A stretch of 64,000 nucleotides of DNA from Aquabacter sp965279295 (lineage in GTDB: Bacteria > Pseudomonadota > Alphaproteobacteria > Rhizobiales > Xanthobacteraceae), in the NCBI GenBank assembly GCA_965279295.1, contig CBDIHQ010000018.1; one strand, 5' to 3'. The notes beneath the pieces are model-generated. The model made no database searches, had not been told where the DNA came from, and worked only from the letters and a program-made list of their open reading frames with translations. Every line of letters begins with the position of its first letter. Position 1 is the first letter of the stretch. This document shows positions 17,357 through 25,892 of the stretch, one piece after another. Made by a program: the position numbers and the translations under genes.

Positions 17357-18682
17357 TCAGTCGTCGTCTTCCAGGCTGAATCTCTTCACCTGCTCGTCAT
17401 AACTGAAGGTCTCGCCATAGCGGCCCCAGTTTGTGACGGCGCGCAGGCAATCCCGCGCGAAATCCTCCGACATATGGTCTTCGAGCTCGTCGGCGAAGCG
17501 CGACCAAGGTGCCTTGTGGGTCGGGCGTTCGTCCAGCACGTGGCGGATGTGCGCCGCCAGGGGGATGTTCGCGAGCAAATGTTCCGCGAACAGCTTCTTG
17601 CGCGGCTCCACCTCGGCATCGACGAACCGCCGGCCGGCCTCTGTGATCAGGATGTCGCCGCCGGTGATGTCGGCAAACCGCAGCATCTGCAGCGCCTCCG
17701 CGATGGGGAACAGCGAATCGGCCGGCATGTGCAGGCTTTCCGCCAGTTCCGGCAGGTCGGCCTTGCCGTTGTAGGGCGGGTCCGCCAGTTCTTCGAGCAG
17801 GCCGGCGAGCACGTTGGTGGAGATCGGCGTGAGATGGGTGGTTAGCGTTACCTCGGCGTGGGGCACCGCGAGGCCGGTCAGCGGCGCGCCGGGGCCGTCG
17901 CGGTTGGTCATGCGGGCGTAGATTTCCTCCACCAATTCCCGGAAATCCGGCGCGAGACGGTTACGCGGGTGCGGGAGGGTGATGGGCATCTCGAACGCGA
18001 CGCGGCCGGGATTGGACGAGAAGATCAGGACGCGGTCGCACATCAGCACCGCCTCCTCGATATTGTGGGTGACGATGAGGATCGACTTGATGGGCAATGC
18101 GCCCTCGGTCCACAGGTCGATGATGTCGGTGCGCAAGGTCTCGGCGGTCAGCACGTCCAGAGCCGAGAACGGCTCGTCCATGAGCATCAGGCGCGGGTGC
18201 ACCACCAGGGCGCGGGCGAAGCCCACGCGCTGGCGCATGCCGCCGGACAATTCCTTGGGATAGGCGCTCTCGAACCCGCCGAGGCCGATCAGGTCGATGG
18301 CCTCCTCGGCCCGCTTGCGCCGCTCGTTGGCGTCGATGCCCATAGCCTCCAACCCGATCTCCACGTTCTGGCGCACCGTGAGCCAGGGAAAGAGAGCGAA
18401 GGTCTGGAACACCATGGAGATGCCCTTGCTGGGGCCATCCACCTTCTCGCCGCACCATTGGACTTCGCCGGCGAACGGCGGCGTCAGTCCGGATATGATA
18501 CGCAACAGCGAGGACTTGCCGGAGCCGGAGCGACCGAGCAGGCCGACGATTTCCCCCTCCTTGATGGAGAGGGAGACATCGTCCAGCACCAGGATGCGGT
18601 TGTTGTCGCCCTTGCGATAGGACTGAACCACATGGGAGACGGACAGCAGCGGCGGCGCCACGGGGGTAGTGTTTTCGAGCAT
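17357..18682 (-). CDS. ABC transporter ATPase with AAA-associated C-terminal domain (nitrate/sulfonate type)
   Basis: A 441-residue protein. Residues 12-260 are an ABC ATPase with Walker A GRSGSGKSS (about 50-58), signature LSGGMRQRV, Walker B LMLMDEPFSALD and the H-loop THNIEEA. It is closest to the nitrate/sulfonate/bicarbonate subclass. Residues about 300-435 form an extra domain (AAA-assoc_C type) with LAGLLEELADPPYNGKADLP, probably regulatory. The start at 18682 has TGAGGAG upstream; the open frame extends further but overlaps the permease gene. It lies 10 bp downstream of its permease. No substrate-binding protein gene is adjacent. Confidence 0.88.
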   Translation of the reverse strand: MLENTTPVAPPLLSVSHVVQSYRKGDNNRILVLDDVSLSIKEGEIVGLLGRSGSGKSSLLRIISGLTPPFAGEVQWCGEKVDGPSKGISMVFQTFALFPWLTVRQNVEIGLEAMGIDANERRKRAEEAIDLIGLGGFESAYPKELSGGMRQRVGFARALVVHPRLMLMDEPFSALDVLTAETLRTDIIDLWTEGALPIKSILIVTHNIEEAVLMCDRVLIFSSNPGRVAFEMPITLPHPRNRLAPDFRELVEEIYARMTNRDGPGAPLTGLAVPHAEVTLTTHLTPISTNVLAGLLEELADPPYNGKADLPELAESLHMPADSLFPIAEALQMLRFADITGGDILITEAGRRFVDAEVEPRKKLFAEHLLANIPLAAHIRHVLDERPTHKAPWSRFADELEDHMSEDFARDCLRAVTNWGRYGETFSYDEQVKRFSLEDDD

Positions 18683-18692
18683 CGTGGTCTCC

Positions 18693-20432
18693 TCAGTCGA
18701 GGCGCAGCCGGCGCGCCGCGAACGTGAACATCGGGCGCCAGAGGGTGCGGTTGAAGGCAATGACGTAAAGCGACATGATGGCGATCCCGAGCGTGATGCG
18801 GGGATAGTCCGCCGCCGTCGTCGCATCGGCGATATAGGCGCCGAGCCCTTCCGCCCGCAGTGTCGTGTTACCCCAACTCGCCACCTCCGCGACGATGCTG
18901 GCGTTCCAGGAGCCGCCGCTCGCGGTCAGCGCGCCAGTGACATAGTAGGGGAAGATGCCCGGCAGGATCACCTTGGTCCACCAGTGCCACCCCTTGATGT
19001 GGAAGGACGCGGCCGCCTCCTTCATGTCGTTGGGAAAGGCGCTCGCCCCGGCAATGACGTTGAACAGGATGTACCACTGGGTTCCCAGGATCATCAGAGG
19101 CGAAAGCCAGATGTTGGGGTCGAGTCCGAGGCGGACGATCATCACCACCGCGAACGGGAACACGATGTTGGCCGGGAAGGCCGCGAGGAACTGCGCCAGC
19201 GGCTGAACCGCGTTCGCGATCTTCGGGTTGAGGCCAATCCAAACCCCTACCGGCACCCACACAAGTGATGCCAGGAAGATCAGCACCGCGACCCGCAGCA
19301 AAGTGAGAAAGCCGAGCCAGAGCACATGAAGCACTTCGTTCAGCGAGACCTCGGTGCCCACGAAATGCACGATCAGCCACAGGCTGTAGAGCGCGACGCC
19401 TGTGACCATCACCATCCACACCCGGTCCATGGTCTTGCTCGACCAGGCATGGTTGACGGCGCGAGGCACGGGAACCGGCAATTCCAGCGGCATGCGCGCC
19501 AGCGCCCGGCCCAGCGCCGCGAAAGGCGACAGGATGAGTTGGAACAGGTGGGCACGCTTCACCAGGTCGAGCACCCAGGAGCGCGGCGGCGGCGCGCCGG
19601 CCGACTGCTCGAAGCGGAACTTCTCGGCCCACGCCACCAGGGGACGGAACAGGATCTGATCGTAGATCAGGATGATCACCGCCATGGCGGCCACCGACCA
19701 GCCGACAGCGGAAAGGTCGCGCTGATCGATTGCGGTCGCCACATAGGCGCCGATGCCGGGAAGCGTGATGGTGGTGGAGCCGACCGTGATGGCCTCGGAG
19801 GCGACCACGAAGAACCAGCCGCCCGACATGGACATCATGGTGTTCCACACCAGCCCCGGCATGGAGAAGGGAACTTCAAGCCGCCAGAACCGCTGCCAGC
19901 CGGTGAGTCGAAAGCTCTCGGAGACCTCCTCGAGATCGCGCGGCAGCGTCTTCAGCGACTGATAGAAGCTGAAGGTCATGTTCCAGGCTTGGCTGGTGAA
20001 GATCGCGAACACCGCCGCGAACTCCACGCCCAGGACCTTGCCGGGGAACAGGCCCATGAAGAACAGCACGGTGAAGGAGAGAAAGCCCAGCACCGGCACC
20101 GACTGGAGAATGTCGAGGATCGGGATCAGCACCATCTCGGCGCGCCGGCTCTTGGCCGCGATGGCGCCATAGATGAAGGTGAAGATCAGCGAAGCGATAA
20201 TGGCCGCGAGCATCCGCAGCGTGGTTCGCACCGAATATTCGGGGAGTGAGGAAGGATCCAGCGAGATCGGCGTCTGCTGCATCTGGCTGATGGGGATCAG
20301 CGTTTCCTCGGTGCCGTGGGTGAACAGCGCGAGGAGGCCGAAAACCATGGCGAAGGCGAAGATGTCGAAAGCAGTGAGAAAGCGCCGGCGGACCGGGTTG
20401 GCGGAGTTTCCGACGGCTGGCTGAAACAGCAT
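18693..20432 (-). CDS. ABC transporter permease, two fused permease domains
   Basis: A 579-residue membrane protein with two BPD_transp_1 domains in tandem, residues about 75-275 and 360-560. Each carries an EAA-type coupling loop (EEVSESFRLTGWQRFWRLEVP and KEAAASFHIKGWHWW). This single chain can replace the usual permease dimer. With the downstream ATPase it would form a complete importer core in the inner membrane, missing only a binding protein. Start at 20432 (MLFQPAVG) is my choice; a TTG at 20462 is an alternative. Substrate is unknown; the ATPase subclass suggests an oxyanion or organosulfur compound, but this is weak. Confidence 0.88.
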   Translation of the reverse strand: MLFQPAVGNSANPVRRRFLTAFDIFAFAMVFGLLALFTHGTEETLIPISQMQQTPISLDPSSLPEYSVRTTLRMLAAIIASLIFTFIYGAIAAKSRRAEMVLIPILDILQSVPVLGFLSFTVLFFMGLFPGKVLGVEFAAVFAIFTSQAWNMTFSFYQSLKTLPRDLEEVSESFRLTGWQRFWRLEVPFSMPGLVWNTMMSMSGGWFFVVASEAITVGSTTITLPGIGAYVATAIDQRDLSAVGWSVAAMAVIILIYDQILFRPLVAWAEKFRFEQSAGAPPPRSWVLDLVKRAHLFQLILSPFAALGRALARMPLELPVPVPRAVNHAWSSKTMDRVWMVMVTGVALYSLWLIVHFVGTEVSLNEVLHVLWLGFLTLLRVAVLIFLASLVWVPVGVWIGLNPKIANAVQPLAQFLAAFPANIVFPFAVVMIVRLGLDPNIWLSPLMILGTQWYILFNVIAGASAFPNDMKEAAASFHIKGWHWWTKVILPGIFPYYVTGALTASGGSWNASIVAEVASWGNTTLRAEGLGAYIADATTAADYPRITLGIAIMSLYVIAFNRTLWRPMFTFAARRLRLD

Positions 20433-20630
20433 GAAGCAGGTCCGCTGAGAGGTACCGGGCAAGGTGATGCGTTCATGGGCAGTACAGCGCGTCTATGACA
20501 AAAAGACTACGTTGGAATGCTCCCATTCCGGCCTTACACCTCCTTTCCGCGAGCGCGAAACACCGCATGACCTGCCCGAGCGTCAAAGCGCCACATCCAA
20601 CAGCGCCAAAACCGCGCCTTTCATGAAACC

Positions 20631-21329
20631 ATGAGCCGTCCGCACGACCATATCGTCGAGATTACCCCTGAGGTGCTGCTGAAGGCCTATGCCTGCGGCA
20701 TCTTCCCCATGGCTGAAAGCGCGGAGGACCCTGGCCTCTATTGGATCGAACCGGAGCGGCGCGGCATCATCCCGCTGGATGACTTCCATGTGCCTACGCG
20801 CCTCGCCCGCACGGTGCGCTCCGACCGATTCGAGATCCGCATCGACAGCGACTTTGAAGGGGTGATCGCCGGCTGTGCGCTCTCCCAGCCGGGGCGTGAG
20901 AAAACCTGGATCAATCCGCGCATTCGCACCCTCTACGGCCAATTGTTCGCGCGCGGGCGCTGCCACACCGTGGAGGCTTGGCTAGAAGGGCGGATGGTGG
21001 GTGGCCTCTATGGTGTGAAGCTCGGCGGCGCGTTCTTCGGCGAGAGCATGTTCCACACCGAGCGCGATGCCTCAAAGGTGGCGCTGGTGCATCTGGTGGC
21101 GCGGCTCAAGGCCGGCGGCTTCCAGCTTCTCGACACGCAGTTCGTCACCTCTCACCTCCAGGGCTTTGGTGCCACGGAGGTGACGCGGCGCCAATATCAC
21201 CGTCTGCTGGAGCAGGCGCTGGCGGTGGAAGCTGATTTCTACTTCTGGCCCGCCGGCTTCGCGGTGCCGGGCGGCGTCGCCTTGCAGTCGGTCAGCCAGA
21301 CGTCGAAGATCGGGTGCTCGACGCCGTGA
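20631..21329 (+). CDS. aat: Leucyl/phenylalanyl-tRNA-protein transferase
   Basis: A 232-residue enzyme that transfers Leu or Phe from aminoacyl-tRNA to N-terminal Lys/Arg of proteins, making N-end-rule substrates for ClpS/ClpAP. Family motifs: AYACGIFPMAE, WIEPERRGIIPL, TWINPRI, YGVKLGGAFFGESMFH, and LLDTQFVTSHLQGFGATEVT. Length is normal. Its 3' end overlaps the convergent DUF2155 gene by 91 bp. Confidence 0.95.
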   Translation: MSRPHDHIVEITPEVLLKAYACGIFPMAESAEDPGLYWIEPERRGIIPLDDFHVPTRLARTVRSDRFEIRIDSDFEGVIAGCALSQPGREKTWINPRIRTLYGQLFARGRCHTVEAWLEGRMVGGLYGVKLGGAFFGESMFHTERDASKVALVHLVARLKAGGFQLLDTQFVTSHLQGFGATEVTRRQYHRLLEQALAVEADFYFWPAGFAVPGGVALQSVSQTSKIGCSTP

Positions 21330-21931
21330 AGGCCGGGGCTTGAGGCAAACATCCAGCCGGTGAAGATGCGCTTGGCCTCACCCTTGAGGGTGATCTCGTT
21401 CACTTCCGTGAAGCTGACGGTGTTGGTGGGCTCGGTGGGCGGGCGCGTGTAGCAGGCGCGCGGCGTCACCTGGAGCGCGCCGAACTGCACCGTCTCGCCC
21501 ATACCCACCTCGAATGAGGTGATGCGGCCGGTGATCTTGTCGAGCCCGGCATACACGGCGGTGGGGTTCACCACCTTCTCGGGGGGCGGCTGCACGATCA
21601 CCATGTCGTCGGCGGCCGCTCCCGCAGGCGAAGGCGTGCCGGCGGCCGGAGGCGTGGCGATGGTCGGGCCGGGAAACGCATCACGGGCACCGGGGCGCGG
21701 CGCGCCCGGCGGCGGGCGTTGGGGCGCGCTCCCCGCCGGCGGCGGAGCGACCTGGCCTGGAATATTGCTGGGAGGAACCATCTGCGTGCCGGGCGGCGGG
21801 GCCAGCGGCGCGGACTGGATGGGCGCGTTGTATTGCGCGCGCGCGGGTCCCGCAGCGAACACCGCCAGGGAGAGCATGGCTGAAATCAGGAAAGGCGCGG
21901 AGCGAAACTTCGCCATGAGAAACTTCGCCAT
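21239..21931 (-). CDS. DUF2155 domain protein (exported)
   Basis: About 230 residues: a signal peptide (FLISAMLSLAVFAAGPARA), a Pro-rich spacer of about 100 residues, and a C-terminal DUF2155 domain (LDKITGRITSFEVGMGETVQFG, CYTRPPTEPTNTVSF, FTGWMFASSPGLHGVEHPIFDVWLTDC) with two Cys. DUF2155 proteins are a conserved alphaproteobacterial group of unknown function, usually next to the NDUFA12-like gene, as here. The start could be the ATG at 21931 or 21916; neither has a good ribosome site. The reading frame overlaps the end of aat by 91 bp. Confidence 0.85.
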   Translation of the reverse strand: MAKFLMAKFRSAPFLISAMLSLAVFAAGPARAQYNAPIQSAPLAPPPGTQMVPPSNIPGQVAPPPAGSAPQRPPPGAPRPGARDAFPGPTIATPPAAGTPSPAGAAADDMVIVQPPPEKVVNPTAVYAGLDKITGRITSFEVGMGETVQFGALQVTPRACYTRPPTEPTNTVSFTEVNEITLKGEAKRIFTGWMFASSPGLHGVEHPIFDVWLTDCKATPPGTAKPAGQK

Positions 21932-22094
21932 GAAGGGAGGCACCTGAAAGCTGCATGGCCGGACTGCGCCGTGGCGCAACGGCGCCGGATCAGCCCCGTA
22001 CGGCCCGTTAACACCCGCATTGCGGCCTCGCGAGGGCAGGAAGGTGCGAGGCGGCAAACAGGATCTCGGGGAAATGAGGAAAAGCGAGACCGGG

Positions 22095-22505
22095 CTATTC
22101 GCCCGGCGTCCACGCCTTGTAGTCGCCGGTGACGCGCGGCCGGGCGCGGCCGGCGAGCACGGAGCCCTTGGGCCGGTAGGCGAGCGGCGAGCCGGTATAA
22201 TTGCGCCGGTGCGGCTTCTGCCATTCACGCGGCGTGTAAGCGTCTTCGGTCGGCGGGGTGTCTGTGCGGTGGTGCATCCAGCCATACCAGCCCGGCGGGA
22301 TCGTGCTGGCTTCGGCATAGCCGGGATAAAGCACCCAGCGGCGCTCGAACCCGAGGAGCGGATCGATCTCGCCGTTGCGGGTGCGGAAATAACGGTTGCC
22401 GAACTCGTCTTCGCCCACCAATTCGCCGTAGCGACGAGTCCACAGCAGGGTGCCGGGCGTCGCCTTCCGCCACCAGGCGAAGATGTAAAGCAGCAGCTCT
22501 TTCAC
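22095..22505 (-). CDS. NDUFA12-like complex I accessory subunit
   Basis: A 136-residue protein homologous to mitochondrial NDUFA12 (B17.2), found as an accessory subunit of NADH:ubiquinone oxidoreductase in Alphaproteobacteria. Key features are TRRYGELVGEDEFGNRYF, ERRWVLYPGYAEASTIPP, and GWYGWMHH. I chose the GTG at 22505 (VKELLLYIFAWW), where homologues start; an ATG further upstream would add unrelated residues. It lies upstream of the DUF2155 gene on the same strand. Confidence 0.88.
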   Translation of the reverse strand: MKELLLYIFAWWRKATPGTLLWTRRYGELVGEDEFGNRYFRTRNGEIDPLLGFERRWVLYPGYAEASTIPPGWYGWMHHRTDTPPTEDAYTPREWQKPHRRNYTGSPLAYRPKGSVLAGRARPRVTGDYKAWTPGE

Positions 22506-22599
22506 GGGATTCCGCCTCGCTCGATCTTGCCGGACCATGCCACCACGCCTGCGCGGTGTCCACCGCCCCTGCCCCGCCACCGATCGCCGCGCCCAAATC

Positions 22600-23667
22600 T
22601 CAAGGAGAGAATAGCGTCATCACGTAGACCATGAACAATACCAGGTGCACGAGCCCGGTCAGCGCGTTCGTGCGACCAGTGCCGAAGCTGACGATGGACA
22701 GAAGCAGCGCCAGCAAAAGCTGTATTCGGTCGCCCGGGTCCAGCCGCAGCGCCACCTGTTTGTCGATGAGAAAGCCGATGGCAACCATGGCCGGCATGGT
22801 CAGGCCGATTGTGGCGAGCGCGGAGCCGAGCGCGGTGTTCAAGGCGCGCTGGAGCTGGTTGCGTCGCGCCGACTTCACCGCCGTGATGGTTTCCGGCAGC
22901 AGAAGCATCCCCACCACCACCGCGCCGATCACCGCGTCCGGGTCGCTCAGGTTGATCTGCGCCAGCAGGAGTTCCACGCCAGCCGCCACCGGGGTCGACA
23001 GGGACACGACGCCGGCCAGACTGAGAAGCAGGAACACCGCCGCGAGAAGCGTCTGGCGGCCGGTCGGGCGATGCGCCTCCGCCTCGTCGCGCTCCTGGAA
23101 ATGGTCCTTGTGGCGGACGGTCTGCATGAACAGGAAGGAACCGTACAGAAGCACCACCGCGATCATGATGATCGTGACATCCAACGTGGCCGGTGCGCCT
23201 TTGAGGCCGCCCCATGTCTGGTCGGGCAAGATCAGGGCGAGGACGGAAATCGCGATGATGACCGAGAGATAGCCGGTGACACCCTGCTGGCGGATCTCCT
23301 GCTCGCGGTGGCGCAATCCCCCCACCAGCAGGCAGATGCCCACCACCCCTGTGAGCACGAACATAACGGTGGAAAGCACCGCCTCGCGCGCGAGCGTCGG
23401 ATTATTGGCGCCGTGCAGCATCAAAGAGGCCAGCACCGACACCTCGATGATCGTCACGGAGAAGGTGAGAACGAGGGTGCCGTAGGGCTGGCCGAGCCGT
23501 GCCGAGATGCGCTCCGCGTGCTGGACGGCGGAAAACGACGAGCCCAGTAGCAGAGCGGTAGCGAAGATCGCCGAGGCGTCCGTGAGCAGAAGCCGCATCG
23601 AAGGACCCAGAACGGCGAAGATCAGCGCCGAAATGGGGATGATGTAGGCGTAGCGGGCCGTGGGCAT
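22600..23667 (-). CDS. ChaA-like Ca2+(Na+)/H+ exchanger family protein
   Basis: A 355-residue inner-membrane protein with about 11 hydrophobic segments. Two related alpha-repeats contain the polar motif of the cation/H+ exchanger superfamily (TFSVTIIEVSVLASLM and VGMLLLPETITAVKSA). Acidic residues within these segments (E in VTIIEV and LLPET) are the expected cation-binding positions. It probably exports Ca2+ or Na+ in exchange for protons. It is monocistronic or co-transcribed with speB, 20 bp upstream. Confidence 0.85.
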   Translation of the reverse strand: MPTARYAYIIPISALIFAVLGPSMRLLLTDASAIFATALLLGSSFSAVQHAERISARLGQPYGTLVLTFSVTIIEVSVLASLMLHGANNPTLAREAVLSTVMFVLTGVVGICLLVGGLRHREQEIRQQGVTGYLSVIIAISVLALILPDQTWGGLKGAPATLDVTIIMIAVVLLYGSFLFMQTVRHKDHFQERDEAEAHRPTGRQTLLAAVFLLLSLAGVVSLSTPVAAGVELLLAQINLSDPDAVIGAVVVGMLLLPETITAVKSARRNQLQRALNTALGSALATIGLTMPAMVAIGFLIDKQVALRLDPGDRIQLLLALLLSIVSFGTGRTNALTGLVHLVLFMVYVMTLFSP

Positions 23668-23687
23668 GGGCCGGTCTTTCTTCTGCC

Positions 23688-24671
23688 TCAGGGTTTCAGC
23701 GAAAAGCCCTGCGCCTTACGTTCCGCGAGCAGGCCAAGATAGCACGCAGCCAAGCTTGCGCCCGCCAAGGCCGTGATTTCGGCATGATCATAGGGCGGGG
23801 AGACCTCCACCAGGTCAAAGCCCTTCAGGTTCAGTCCGCCGAGCTGACGCAGGCACGAGATGGCCTCTCGCGTCATCAGCCCGCCGCACACCGGCGTGCC
23901 GGTGCCGGGCGCGAAGGCCGGGTCCAGGGCGTCGATGTCGAAGGTGACATAGACCGGGGCATCCCCGACCCGCTGCACGATATGCTGCGCCAGCGCCTTC
24001 GGCCCCATCTCGCCGGCGGTGAAGCCGTGGACCACGTCGATGCCATAGGTCTCGGGCGCATGGGTACGGATGCCCACCTGCACCGAGTTCTCGACCCGGA
24101 TCAGCCCATCCTTCACCGCGCGGGTAATCATGGTGCCGTGGTCGACCCGGGTGCCGTCGTCATCCCAGGTGTCCTGGTGCGCATCGAACTGCACGATGGC
24201 CACCGGCTCGCCGATGCGGTCCACCAGCGCCCGCAGCATGGGATAGGTGAGGAAATGGTCGCCGCCGAGCGTTACCAGATGGCTGCCGCGCGCGTAATGC
24301 ACCTTGGCCTGGGCCTCGATGGCGCCGGGGATCGTGTGGGGCAGCCCGTAATCGAAGACACAATCGCCGGCATCCGCCACGTCCATGGCCGCGAACGGAT
24401 CGGCGTTGAACGGGTAAAATGGGTCGCCGTCCATGATCGCGGAGGCGGTGCGGAGGCCGCGCGGGCCAAAGCGGGTGCCGGGCCGGTTCGATACGGTGAC
24501 ATCCAGCGGAATGCCCCACACCACCACTTCCGCGCCGCCGCCATCCCTGGCGTAGCGCCGGCGCAGGAACGAGGCCGCGCCCGAATAATTCGGCTCGGTG
24601 GACTGACCAAAACGGAACGAAGGGTCGAGGGCCCGATCGACCGGGCGGGAAGAAAGGTGATCGCCGCTCAT
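23688..24671 (-). CDS. speB: Agmatinase / ureohydrolase-family enzyme
   Basis: A 327-residue manganese enzyme of the arginase/agmatinase family. The Mn-binding motifs are all present: GGDHF, DAHQD (after VAIVQF), and DIDALDPAFAPGTGTP. Agmatinase makes putrescine from agmatine; some close relatives act on guanidinobutyrate or other guanidino compounds, and sequence alone does not separate them. It lies between cysA and the cation exchanger on the same strand. Confidence 0.88.
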   Translation of the reverse strand: MSGDHLSSRPVDRALDPSFRFGQSTEPNYSGAASFLRRRYARDGGGAEVVVWGIPLDVTVSNRPGTRFGPRGLRTASAIMDGDPFYPFNADPFAAMDVADAGDCVFDYGLPHTIPGAIEAQAKVHYARGSHLVTLGGDHFLTYPMLRALVDRIGEPVAIVQFDAHQDTWDDDGTRVDHGTMITRAVKDGLIRVENSVQVGIRTHAPETYGIDVVHGFTAGEMGPKALAQHIVQRVGDAPVYVTFDIDALDPAFAPGTGTPVCGGLMTREAISCLRQLGGLNLKGFDLVEVSPPYDHAEITALAGASLAACYLGLLAERKAQGFSLKP

Positions 24672-24719
24672 GGGAACCTCATAGGGGAAAAGTGCAAGAG
24701 CAGCGCCCGTGCGGCAGGA

Positions 24720-25817
24720 TCAGATGGCGTATTCGCCGACCTGATGGGCGCGGGGCGGGCGGCAGTCCACCGCCCCACCGGCGGAGGGAAATAGCCGCGA
24801 CCGGTCCAGACGCACTGAAACCTTAGTCCCATTGGGCACCCGCGCGGACGGCGCCACGGTCGCTTCGACGCGTCCGCCGCCCACATCCAGTTCCAGAAGA
24901 CGAGTGGCCCCATGGCGGCGGAAGCCCAGCACCGTCCCTTCCGCGCCCGGCGTTCCGGCCATGGAGACGGTGACATCGTGCGGCCGCACGAACAGGAGGC
25001 CGGGCCCGTCGGGCACCGGCTCCGTGGCGGCGGCGACCAGATCACCCCCCACACGGGCGAGGCCATCGCTCACTTCCACCGACATCCGGCTCGACTCGCC
25101 CATAAAGCCGAACACGTCGGCCGATGCGGGGCGATCATAGACATCGTCCGGCGTGCCCACCTGCTCCACCTGCCCGCGCGCCATGACCACGACGCGGTCG
25201 GCCAGTTCCAGCGCCTCCTCCTGGTCGTGGGTCACGAACAAGGTGGTGTGTCCGGTCTGCTCATGGAGATGGCGCAGCCAGGCGCGCAATTCCTTGCGCA
25301 CCAGCGCATCCAGCGCGCCGAACGGCTCGTCCAGCAGCAGCACCTTGGGCTCGATCGCCAGCGCCCGCGCCAACGCCACCCGCTGGCGCTGGCCGCCGGA
25401 AAGCTGGGCGGGAAAGCGCCGGCCATACCCCTCGAGCTGGATCAAGCCGAGAAGGTTCTCCACCTTGGCGCGAATCTCTGCCTCCGATGGCCGGGTCGCG
25501 CGTGGGCGCGCGCGCAGCCCGTAAGCAATATTGTCCGCCACGGTCATATGGCGGAACAGGGCGTAGTTCTGGAACACGAAGCCGATGCCGCGATGGCGCA
25601 CGGGCACGGTGGAGGCGTCCGCCCCATCGAGCAGGACGCGGCCGGAATCCAGGCTCTCCAGCCCGGCGACCACCCGCAACAGCGTGGTCTTTCCCGAACC
25701 GGACGGCCCCAGCAGCGCCACCAGTTCGCCCGGCTGCACGTCAAGCGAAATTCCGGCCAGCGCCCGGTGGGGGCCGAACGTCTTGATGGCGTTTTCGATC
25801 GCGACTGCGGCGGTCAT
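24720..25817 (-). CDS. cysA: Sulfate/thiosulfate-type ABC transporter ATPase (orphan)
   Basis: A 365-residue ATPase. Walker A GPSGSGKTT, signature LSGGQRQRVALARAL, Walker B LLLDEPFGALD and the CysA-typical VFQNYALFRHMTV, with a C-terminal TOBE-like domain (RPHDVTVSM). It is closest to CysA, which energises sulfate uptake. No cysT, cysW or binding protein is near, so it may serve permeases encoded elsewhere. Start at 25817 (MTAAVAIENA). Confidence 0.85.
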   Translation of the reverse strand: MTAAVAIENAIKTFGPHRALAGISLDVQPGELVALLGPSGSGKTTLLRVVAGLESLDSGRVLLDGADASTVPVRHRGIGFVFQNYALFRHMTVADNIAYGLRARPRATRPSEAEIRAKVENLLGLIQLEGYGRRFPAQLSGGQRQRVALARALAIEPKVLLLDEPFGALDALVRKELRAWLRHLHEQTGHTTLFVTHDQEEALELADRVVVMARGQVEQVGTPDDVYDRPASADVFGFMGESSRMSVEVSDGLARVGGDLVAAATEPVPDGPGLLFVRPHDVTVSMAGTPGAEGTVLGFRRHGATRLLELDVGGGRVEATVAPSARVPNGTKVSVRLDRSRLFPSAGGAVDCRPPRAHQVGEYAI

Positions 25818-25892
25818 GTGCGGGTCCGGGGCCGATAAGATCTTGGGCTTATGCCATGATGCGCGGCCGCGCGAAACGCCAAGCGGTGTGGA

